Of a stretch of 64,000 nucleotides of DNA, positions 55,533 to 64,000 are shown in pieces. Position numbers and translations under genes: made by a program. Source of the stretch: Podospora comata (Eukaryota; Ascomycota; Sordariomycetes; Sordariales; Podosporaceae). Each line of letters begins with the position of its first letter. The first letter of the stretch is position 1. The notes below the pieces were generated by a model, which had not been told where the DNA came from, made no database searches, and saw only the letters and a program-made list of their open reading frames with translations. The stretch spans positions 3,844,001-3,908,000 of the forward strand of contig CP071499.1 in the NCBI GenBank assembly GCA_017354895.1. The letters are read 5' to 3'.

Positions 55533-58352
55533 CCTCTGTCCAGTCCTCTCTCTCGGCCGGTGGTTCGTCTCAAGCACAGTTCGTCCGTCTGTCACCCCTT
55601 CTCCACCTGATGTTTGAGTTCCAGTTTGCGGGTCGTAAGTTTCAATGACTTCAGTCTCGACTCCAGGTCTGAGGAGGGATCGGCTGCGAGTGATTGTCAA
55701 TCTCGGCCATCCACACTCGGTAGCCTCGTCGGGGATCCCTGGTAGTCGCTGCTGTGTTCGGCCGGTCTGGTTGTGGTCGGACAGGCGGTGTTAGTGTCGG
55801 GTAGTTGAGGATTATGAGGCTTTCGGGACTGGCTGCAGTTTAAGACGCTCAGCTTGAGATTCCAGTGGTCCCAGAGGCCAAAACTGGTGCGTTCTCGCGG
55901 GGACGTAGCTTTCCCCAATCGGTTCTAGAAGGCTGCCAGGCCCAGTCACCGGAAGTGAGCCTTGGCTGCTGTGGGAAGTCCCCCTCGCTACTGTACACGC
56001 CGGAAAGGCGAAATGGAACCCCCGCTCTGCCCCAGAACCTGGATCCTAATTTCCACCACTGAAGCACCACTGGGGTGCCGAGCTGAGGTGGTGAGCCTGC
56101 CGGACCGGCAGTGATAGAGACCTATGATGCTACTGGTATTTGTCACTCGAAGCACTGTCCGAGCGTGTTTGTCGAGCTATCAGGTGACTGGTGATTTGGT
56201 AACAGCAACTGGACCTCCTGGGAAGAACAAAAGGAAGGATTATGGTGTGGGGAGAAGTTGACCAAATGCCGGCTCGTTTCGCATCCCCTTGCGATTCCAT
56301 TCGTCTTGCTGTCCTTCCATTGCAGATTCTGCGCAACTGCAACCCCCGCCAAACGGGACAACAGCGAAAGAGGCATGGCTCGGGCAAGGCGACATGGGCG
56401 AGGGTCGCTGTGGTGTTGACAGGCTCTGGCTGGGCGAGATGGTTCCTGGCATGACCGTCCCTTGGCAAGTGTTGGCACGCCTGGCAGCTGTTGACGCTGG
56501 TTTGGCAGGTTACACGAGATCTCCCAGCTGGGCCAATCAGCAGCCAGTAATTGCATTGCTGCGCCCCACAGGGTCCGAGCACATTGCGATTAGGACCTCA
56601 CTTCTCCTTTTTCGGACTAGCATCGACCTCCTCAAGCCAAGGTCAACTGCAAGGACAACCAACAGCATCACCATTCACAGACAACAGACAACAGCTGGGA
56701 GAGAGCATCTCAGTCACAGCATGATATCAAATTCAAAGTGGCGACAGCTTCAAACATCTGACCGATCGTCGCTTTTCCGACATAACCACACGGCAAGAGC
56801 AGAGACCCTCTGCAGCAGATGAAGGGGCGGGAGATGCGCAAAGAAGATTGAACGTTGGTTTCAACAGGTCCTTGGATTGATTGGGACATGCACGGGACGA
56901 AATCTGCGCCAAGAACCACACTTTTCAATACAAACATTTTTTTAACACTGCATCACCAACACCCACCATCCATCATCCATCACCGTCATCTTTTCTGTCT
57001 TGTCCCTTTTTTTTTCTTGGCCATTTCTTCGGTTCCTTCGGACCTGGACTGCCGAACATGGGAGCGGAAAACGGAGGCCCGAAACAACGTCACAGTCCGG
57101 AAGAGTTCTCCGAACCGTCACTGACTGCGGGTCCCTCTGGTCTGGTCTTGTCGAGACAACCATGACATGTAGGGCTGACGGTCCCCGGGTGCCGCCATCC
57201 GAAAAAGATATCCTCGCCGATCCATCACTTCTTCTTGTGTTGGTCTTTGGTTATCAACAGCTTTCCACGTGGTCTGGCGACGGCGGCACATTCTCTACAT
57301 TTTCTTTGGTGTTGATACGTCGTAGAGGAATCTGACAAGTGTCAGAAGAGGTGTTACAGCGCATGCTGTGTGCCCACTGAGAGCCTACCCGAGACAAGTC
57401 TACATACACCCTGCTGTTTGGCTGGCTTTTATATCGAAATACTGTCACACGGTATTGATATTCCGTTCTTTACCCCAAGCCTGTCATGAATATTCGATGT
57501 TTGCCATTCTTATAACTACATACAACCCGGAGGCGACAAGCCACACCACCAAATGATCGCGATTCAGCCGCTTCGACTTCCAATGAGGGACACTGTGTTT
57601 CCTCCTGGACAGTGCAGACAGTCAATTGCACCCGCCTCTCACATCCTGCAAAGAAACTGCTTGCTTCTTCCATCGGGTGAAGATGGCACCACACTTTTTA
57701 TCGGGACTTTTTGCAACACGAGCTTGTTGGTGGACCGCAGCACTCAAAGTGGAAACTATCATTAAATAAAGCGCGACGACAGGCATCTCCCTGGCGACCT
57801 TCCACCGGACGTCGCGGATACGGCCACTGACTCGAAGGTCTTTCAGCATGTCCCATACTCAGAGATAAGCTGAAGGTATTCCCGACCTGCTATTGTCAAG
57901 CCGCATAATCTCGATAGTGGCAGGGGCGGCACAAATCTGTGGACATGCCCACGCTGACCAAGCATGATGGTAGGGGTCAGTGTCCCTATCAGGCGTGATG
58001 CCGGCGCAATACACCCTCGTACCCGCGCCTGAAGCACCACCGTCGCGACAAGCCCACAGTGGGGTGTTGCCTCTCTCGTGTCTTGTGGTGATCAGTGGAG
58101 AGTTTTGACGCACTGCCGGCCTGCCGGTTTCCAGCTGCTGGCTGGCGTGACTGGTTGGAGAAAACTTCCATTTTTCAGCGTGTTTATTAAATCTTGTCCC
58201 TCCTTCAACCACCTCCTTCAACTTCATCACGGTTCACCACCTTCCAGTCTTTACGGTATTTCACGTTGTTTTCCAACAAAAACAGCAACCACACATTCGT
58301 TTTCATACATACACTCGTTAGTATACTTTTTACAAAACCAACTACGGCCATA
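55533..58352. promoter_or_regulatory. 2.8-kb divergent intergenic region (ankyrin / KNH genes)
   Basis: Two genes are transcribed away from it. Leader-like pyrimidine-rich DNA occurs near 56940-57050 before a 35-codon ORF at 57058-57165, and again just before the KNH gene. A short transcript with a small ORF could start here, but no protein family is recognised. Its large size suggests complex regulation or an unseen gene. Confidence 0.4.
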
Positions 58353-59000
58353 ATGCGCTCCTCCACCATTTCCGTCCTCCTCGGCGCTGCCTCCATGGTC
58401 GCTGCCATCCAGATCACCTCCCCCTCCAAGAACGACGTTGTCGACCTCTCGGCCGGCGTCAAGGTCGAGTGGTCCACCGTCAACACCGACCCTGACTCGG
58501 CCCACCTCTTCCTCGTCAACATGGCCTCGGGGCACACCCCCTACAACAAGGACCTCGGTGAGGTCGACCTCTCGACCGGCTCCATCGTGATCACCGAGAA
58601 GGACGTCCCCGAGGACGGCGCCTTCCAGTTCAACTTCCAGAGCGTCAAGCAGAACAACATGGGCATCCTCGCCCAGAGCGAGCAGTTTGAGAACAAGAAG
58701 GAGGAGGGCAAGGACAAGGACGAAACCACCACCAAGGCCACCACCACCACTGGAGGTGCCAAGACCACCTTGACCACTGCCACCACCGCTGCTACCGCCG
58801 CTACCACCACTGGCGCCGATTCCGAGGACACCGACGATGAGGAGACCGAGACCAGCAGCACTTCTACTGGCACCTCCACCGGTACCGCTGCTGCTGCTTC
58901 TGGCACTTCTTCGGAGACCCCTGAGAGCGGTGCTGCTGGTCTTGCTGTCAAGGGCACCATGCTCGCCCTCGTTGCTGGTGTCTTGGCTGTCGTTGCCTAA
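58353..59000 (+). CDS. GPI-anchored KNH/Kre9-type cell wall protein
   Basis: A single exon of 215 residues. A signal peptide (MRSSTISVLLGAASMVAA) precedes the Kre9/Knh1-like N-terminal domain: IQITSPSKNDVVDLSAGVKV, the tract EWSTVNTDPDSAHLFLVN, and GSIVITEKDVPEDGAFQFNF. Residues 120-190 are a Thr/Ser/Glu-rich stalk that would carry O-mannose. The last 20 residues are hydrophobic (LAVKGTMLALVAGVLAVVA), with a small-residue cleavage region (SGAAG) before them, as in a GPI signal. Family knowledge: wall-associated proteins linked to beta-1,6-glucan in yeasts; for the filamentous members the exact role is unclear. Located at the plasma membrane or wall. Confidence 0.92.
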   Translation: MRSSTISVLLGAASMVAAIQITSPSKNDVVDLSAGVKVEWSTVNTDPDSAHLFLVNMASGHTPYNKDLGEVDLSTGSIVITEKDVPEDGAFQFNFQSVKQNNMGILAQSEQFENKKEEGKDKDETTTKATTTTGGAKTTLTTATTAATAATTTGADSEDTDDEETETSSTSTGTSTGTAAAASGTSSETPESGAAGLAVKGTMLALVAGVLAVVA

Positions 59001-59494
59001 GTCTGCGGAGAGTGAATACCACTGTCCCTGCCAAGGGGGTCATGTCAACTTTGAGGTTGGGTGTGAAGAGAGCGGTCCTGGGGAAAAGGGCCAGGGAGTT
59101 GAGTGCGTGAGCTCTGGAGAGGTCATAGTCGTTGATGTAATGACATAATAATGAGAGTTCATGCATTTGGTGTTTTACGAACTCTGTCATCTTCTGGCGC
59201 TTTGCGTGTGATAATGGGTACATGGATTGGGAAATGTAATGAGAAACACTTTGGATTAGATATAGACAATACTTGACATGTATTTGACGAAACAATGGAG
59301 TCAGCTATAACGAGTGCCATTGGTGTACTGCTCAATATCAACCTTACATGTTCCTTTGAGACGCATCGGGGCGGCGTCAAGGGGGCACAGCATGTGATCG
59401 GCAGTCGACATTTCCAGAAACACATCATCCATAGAACTACGAGTAGCATGCTGAGAAGCTTCCACGCCACCGCTTTCTCTGTCCAAAGCCTCCC
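59001..59494. other. Intergenic, converging 3' ends
   Basis: About 490 bp between two convergent cell-surface genes. Nothing was recognised. Confidence 0.5.
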
Positions 59495-61237
59495 CTATGC
59501 CTCTCTAGTCTCACTCGTCGTCACAGGCACAACAACAAAATTGTCAAAGCTCATATTCACCACCGTGTTGGCAACAGTAGACCGAACCTCCAGCTGCAAC
59601 ACATTGCGCGTCGAGTTCGCATGGCAATCAAAAGTACTGCTCCTCTGCATCCAGTCAAACGCCGCCCCATTGCCTGAGTGCATCGTGGTAACGCCAACCT
59701 TGACCGACCACCCGACACCGCTTTGGCTGTTGGTCGTGAGCTTGGTGTCATAGTACAGTCTGTACCTCACGCCCGCGACGCAGGCGATGGTCTGGCCGTA
59801 TGTCAGGCTGGACGGCCCACGGGGGTGGACGTTGTAGCCGGTGTAGAGGTGGAGGAAGTGTCTGCCTTGGGGGGTCATGTGGTTGGTGGTTGTTCCGACG
59901 GAAGAGGTTCCGCCGCTGCCGGTGGTGGCGAGGATGTTCCATCCTCGGAGGCTGTTGCCTTCGAAATTGCCATTCTTGATGGGTGACGCCGCTGCAGCAA
60001 CGGTTGGGCAGGCGGAAGCGGAGGCAGAAGCAGTTGAGGTGACGGTTGTGGTGAAGGAAGAGATCTGGATCGAGGTTTCAAGCTGGATTTGGGTATGAGT
60101 CTCAGTCTCGACTTGTGTCTGGATGAGGGTGGCGGTTTGAGTCTGGATTTGGGTCTCAACCAGAGTCTGGGTCTGGGTCTCAACCTCAGTTTGGGTTTGT
60201 ATGAGAGTCTCAGTCTCAGTCAGAGTCTGGGTCTGAGTTTCGGTGTGAAACTGGGTATCGGTGTGAATATGGGATTCGGTATGGTAATAAATATCGGTTT
60301 GGAGGTGGGTGTCGGTCTGGACATGAGTGTGGGTCTCGGTCTCAATGAGGACCTCGGTGATGGTCGATACAAGAGTCTCCGCAGTCGCTGTCTCGGTCAC
60401 AGTCTCCACAACAGGAGGAAGCGTGGCAGTTTGGGTCTCCGTGACAGTGGCAACATCTTGCGAGGCGGTGTGGATGGTTGTCTGAACCTCGACCTGGGTG
60501 ATGGTGGACACAATGGTCGTGGCAGCAGGGCAATCGGTGGCAGCTGATGTGATGGTCTCGTCAATGGTGGTGATATCGGTCGGCGCCGAGGTGTCCGTCT
60601 TGACAGTGGATTCGGAAGAAATCTCAGTCCCAGTGGGCTCAGAAGAGGGCTCGGTCTCTCTAGGGTCGATCAAGGTAGCCGACTCGGTAGCAGAGACGTA
60701 TGAAGTGACAGCGCTCGCGGTGACAGTTGTGATGCCGATGCAAGAGCAGGCCGAGGTAGCCTCAGCAGGCGAGATGGACATTGCGTCCAAGCAGCTATCG
60801 TGCCGCTTGAACCTCCCATGCCCCTTCCCATGATTTTCCTTTCCCTTTCCATGATGATCTCTGCCCTTGGCCTTGCTCTCTTTGCCCTTAGCCTTCCCCG
60901 TAGCCTTGGGCTTCTTGGAGCAAGTTTTGTGCAAAGGGGTTGCGGCCAAGGTGCTGGTACTATCGATTTGTCAGTAATGTTCTTGGGTGAAGATACCAGT
61001 AACTGTTTGGACTTGCACGGTAGGCGTGACGGTGATCGCGTCGGTAGTTTGCAAGACACCTGTGCAGAAGGCGCTGGCAGCATCGACGGACTGGATGAAG
61101 CACCGATGCACATTGTCCTCATGACACGTACCATCCTCTCCACGATTGATATTCTTATTGGAGACACCGCGGGCTGGACTGGCCGTGACACTTCCGGCGA
61201 GGAGAAGGCCGCCAAATAGAGCAGAAGAAAGATACAT
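59495..61237 (-). CDS. Secreted Thr/Gln/Glu-repeat protein with C-terminal jelly-roll-like domain
   Basis: The N-terminal piece (MYLSSALFGGLLLAGSVTAS, a signal peptide) and the long C-terminal piece lie in one frame but are split by a TGA. A GC-AG intron at 60960-61016 (GCAAGT donor, CTGAC branch site, TAG acceptor, 57 bp) would remove it and keep the frame. That gives exons 61017-61237 and 59495-60959, about 561 residues. After a basic Lys/Gly/His segment and a Thr-rich region come many short units such as TQTQT, TETET and HTQTD (about residues 250-410). The final 160 residues (SPIKNGNFEGNSLRGW, GWSVKVGVTT, MSFDNFVVVPV) look like a carbohydrate-binding jelly roll of the CenC/CBM4-like type. 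Wall or matrix location is inference. There is no GPI signal. Confidence 0.8.
60960..61016 (-). other. Inferred GC-AG intron
   Basis: It starts GCAAGT, the strong form of the rare GC donor, carries CTGAC 16 bases before the end, and finishes with TAG. Its 57-bp length is a multiple of three. It encloses the only in-frame stop between the two halves of the secreted Thr/Gln-repeat gene. I found no GT donor in the required phase with a usable acceptor; the one phase-matched GT (GTCCGT) is weak. Confidence 0.55.
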
Positions 61238-61911
61238 GACTGTGTTGGCGGTTGAAAGAACGACTGAGGAAAGATGATATTCAAAGGAATGGATGGGTTG
61301 GTGAACGAATGTCAACCTTAAACCCTACGTTCAGGCAGAGAACAACTAGAAAATGAAGGAACAGAGTGACTTCGAAAGAGCAACATGTCCCAGAAGACTT
61401 CGAAGTCCATTTTATAAAGGTCTCTCGATCCCCATGACCGTGACCGCCAAGCTATCAATCTGCTCAACTATGTGCAGGCCTCCTTTTCAGGGTCCCAACC
61501 CTAGATATGCATGACGTGAGTCTCTCGGCAGTCTCCCTGACTCAGCCATGAGGCCCAATGGCCTAGGGTCCTCGAGATGGGTGTGAATTCCCCTTGCCCA
61601 TATTTTCACCGCGCTCACAAGATATCCTCACTGCTTGTCTTCTCTCAGACAAGTCGCTTAACTGCCTGGCACACCCACACAAATGCCTGTGACTGCCGCT
61701 ATAGTACCACTCCGTAATTTCTCATAGCAGGCGCACTGCGCTAAAGAACCATCAGCATCAACGCCAAAGATACGGATTTGGACAGCAATGCGATTCTCCC
61801 CACTGACACTAAAACGAAGAGGGACTCGCTTGGCTGGGCATCGGCCCCGCAAAGACTTGAAAGAATCAGGTCAGCATTGCGTTGTTTCAGAGACTACATA
61901 AAAGGTCCTTA
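61238..61911. other. Intergenic between the repeat-protein gene and the flavin monooxygenase
   Basis: About 670 bp. It holds the promoter of the secreted repeat gene and the 3' flank of the monooxygenase. Nothing else was recognised. Confidence 0.45.
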
Positions 61912-64000
61912 TCATCTATTTTTGGAAGTAGTCATGTGCAACACCAGTTTACCTTCCACCCAGAGTACTCTTGCATATGGTATAGTCCCGGGGCCATGCT
62001 CACACACAGCCAAGACAACGTCGAACATGGCGTGATAGAGCATGGCATAAATCCAGCAAGCCAAACTCAAAAGACCAAATATGGCCATGGGGAGAAAAGA
62101 CAACAAGAAATGATCTGTAAACCAGGTGTTAGTTTCAATGTCAAGTTCTCCACAGCCCGGAGACTCTTACCAAAGAACCATCGCCTTCGACAAATCGTCT
62201 CCCAAACCTCCGTCTCCAACAGACGCTCTGCTCTATCCCATCTCCAAGGTCCATGAATTCTAAACTTAGGGTTTACATTCGCCCCCAATGCCCAAGCAAT
62301 GGCAAACCTCCACTCCCTTCGTTCCCACGACCTCTTGACAATCTCTGCGAACCCAACTGCGGAGTTCATATCCAATGCTAGCTGGTACACATAGCTCTCA
62401 TGATCGTTACCATATCCGATCCGGCTATCCTTTCCATGTAACAACCTGTAGTGCGTCTCATCCTCCGGCCTCAACTCAGGCACCCTCTCTGGAACCATGA
62501 TGCCCAGGATCCACAACTGAGCCTGCATCTCCGCCAACGGCGCGATCGCCCCTAGACTTGGTCTCAATAACCCAATGAATCCCACTGTTGGGTCTCTGTC
62601 GTGCCAGATATTTCCCACGTTGGCCTCTTCTGCCGTGGGGTAGTGATCTCTGTCCAGAAAAGGAAAGGTTTGCTTGTAGCCTGTGCAGCAGATGACAATG
62701 TCGGGCTTGATATTCCCGTCTTTGACCCTCTGAAACTCCGGCCGCCCATTGTCTTGAAAGTGTATCTCTCCGTCGGAGGAGACTGACTCGGGCCAAGGGG
62801 CCAAGTCAATCTGTCGACCATTGGTGGAAGGTACGGGCGACTGGATGATACCGGAGCGGATGCGGTCGACAAGACTTCTTTTGGAGTTGAGACGATAGGG
62901 GCACGAGATGTAGGGAGATGCTTTGCTGCTCTTGTTGAAGAAAACTGCAATGAAGAGGTCAGTCTGAGAGTTCCTAAGGTACCCGGTCTAGCTATTGAAA
63001 AAGGGAGAAAAGCTTACTTTTGCTAACATGGTTCTTCTCTGGGGAAGGTTCTCCGACAATCTGGTCGAGACCTCCTGAAGTTCCGGTGTTCAGCCACAGT
63101 ATTCCTTTGATGTACCAGTCGTAGAATGTCCAGAGGGCATTGGAGTTGCGCAACAGAGGGTGGACATAGGCTGTGTCGAAGAAACTTGCTCGGGGATTGT
63201 CCAATGCACTGTAAGAGTGCTATTGGGTGTACCCCCAAGGACAGAAAACAAGACAGGACTGAGGTTTCTCTGAGACTACAGTGTCAGTAAAGACCAATTA
63301 TCAACGGGAATGCCGCGCTCTTGAGTGTCAGGAAAATCCAAACATGGCGGACCAACCTTGGGTGCAAAATGGAAGCCACTGCGGTGGCATATCACAACCT
63401 GCTTGGTGGGTGAGGTAACGGCCAGGTACGTTATATCTGTTCCTGTCTCGCCGCTTCCAAGCACCATGACTGTCTTATTAGTTCCAAACTGTGAGCGGGA
63501 TTTGAACTGGGATGAATGCATCACCAAGGGCACATGGTTCTCCAGCCCCGGGATTTCGGGCAGGTTAGGGGTGACATGCAGGCCAGAGCACACTGCAGTC
63601 GCATCACAGGTCCAACTCTTTTGCTTCCTCGTTCCTTTGGTTGAATACGTAATTGTATGGCCCTTGCATTTGATGTTGGGGTTCACCGATACCACAGTGG
63701 TGGAGAGTTTGATTTGGGACCAAAGCTTGAATTTGTCGCAGTATTCGTGGAGATACTTGACGTAGCGCTCGGCAGAGACGAAGTCGGGGTCGTCGTCACG
63801 GAGATGGAAGTCTGAGAAGGAAGTAAGCTGTTAGAACTGACAAGCTGTGAATTTTGCCTATGTTAGCCTTGTGAGTTAAGTGTGCCGTGGAGACTCAAAA
63901 GACCTCGGCATCTTCATAGGTCCTGGCTTGAAATGTGCCGCCGATGGTGTCTTCACTCTCGAATAACAGTGTTTCAATGGGCTCAGTGCCGAGAAAGGTG
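61912..64000 (-). CDS. Flavin-containing monooxygenase (FMO-like), 3' part; 5' end outside window
   Basis: Five exons are visible: 63904-64000, 63280-63827, 63018-63208, 62171-62944 and 61912-62114. The first visible residues (LLFESEDTIGGTFQARTYED) are the FMO N-terminal GGTF region; the first FAD motif lies off the window. Later come the NADPH-binding VMVLGSGETGTDITYLA, ICHRSGFHF, NGTSGG-like WLNTGTSGGLDQIVG and IVICCTGYKQTFPFL. The end has a hydrophobic segment (MAIFGLLSLACWIYAMLYHA) that may anchor it in a membrane. Reaction class: NADPH- and O2-dependent oxygenation of N, S or C centres. Two donors are weak (GTCTTT at 63903, GTAGTC at 63279). The acceptor at 63828 is used because the more usual one 17 bases earlier breaks the frame; see findings. 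Confidence 0.8.

Noticed and set aside
60089-60547. Leu/Gly-repeat frame on the plus strand (LSLGLGLNLS type)
   Set aside because: It is the antisense reading of the Thr/Gln/Glu repeat stalk of the secreted protein gene.

Overview
The window looks like nuclear DNA of a filamentous ascomycete (Pezizomycotina), most likely a sordariomycete and perhaps Sordariales. The reasons are short introns of about 40-75 bp with GTRNGT-like donors and YAG acceptors, intron-bearing tRNA-Ala genes, fungal-only families (Clr5-domain, KNH/Kre9-like, DUF8021-like), and two strongly AT-rich, TpA-rich blocks typical of repeat-induced point mutation (RIP). No prokaryotic operon, CRISPR array or viral gene was recognised. 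All functional names come from reading motifs by eye. No database search was run.

Layout. 0-4 kb: the 3' end of an unknown gene, an OHCU decarboxylase of purine breakdown, and a nuclear-looking unknown protein. 4-7.7 kb: no gene. 7.7-11.7 kb: a peroxisomal acyl-CoA thioesterase, cytochrome c oxidase subunit 4, and a DUF4604 protein. 13.8-23.5 kb: a Clr5-domain protein preceded by a uORF, an acidic unknown protein, an aldo/keto reductase, a DUF2235 (Tle1-like) hydrolase, an initiator tRNA-Met, and an acidic protein with an internal repeat. 25-32.4 kb: four oxidative or detoxification-type genes packed together (phenol-hydroxylase-like FAD monooxygenase, Rossmann NAD(P)-binding protein, epoxide hydrolase, secreted SMP-30-like propeller). 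33 kb: two tandem tRNA-Ala genes with different anticodons. 36-40.3 kb: a small Cys-rich protein and a secreted DUF8021-like protein. 41.2-42.4 kb: a hAT-like DNA transposon relic bounded by a perfect 8-bp target duplication. 43-44.5 kb: mannosyl-3-phosphoglycerate synthase. 44.5-53 kb: a gene desert with a second AT-rich inverted-repeat element. 53-64 kb: an ankyrin protein, a KNH-type GPI-anchored wall protein, a secreted Thr/Gln-repeat protein that seems to need a GC-AG intron, and the 3' part of a flavin monooxygenase.

Most genes are ordinary housekeeping or accessory fungal genes. The 25-32 kb group is the only one whose members could plausibly act in one pathway: hydroxylation, reduction, epoxide opening and lactone-type hydrolysis. 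The most unusual observations are the hAT relic with intact TSD, the GC-AG intron that removes an in-frame stop, the flavin monooxygenase whose reading frame survives only with a shifted splice acceptor, the diverged tRNA-Ala pair, and the mannosylglycerate-type osmolyte enzyme.
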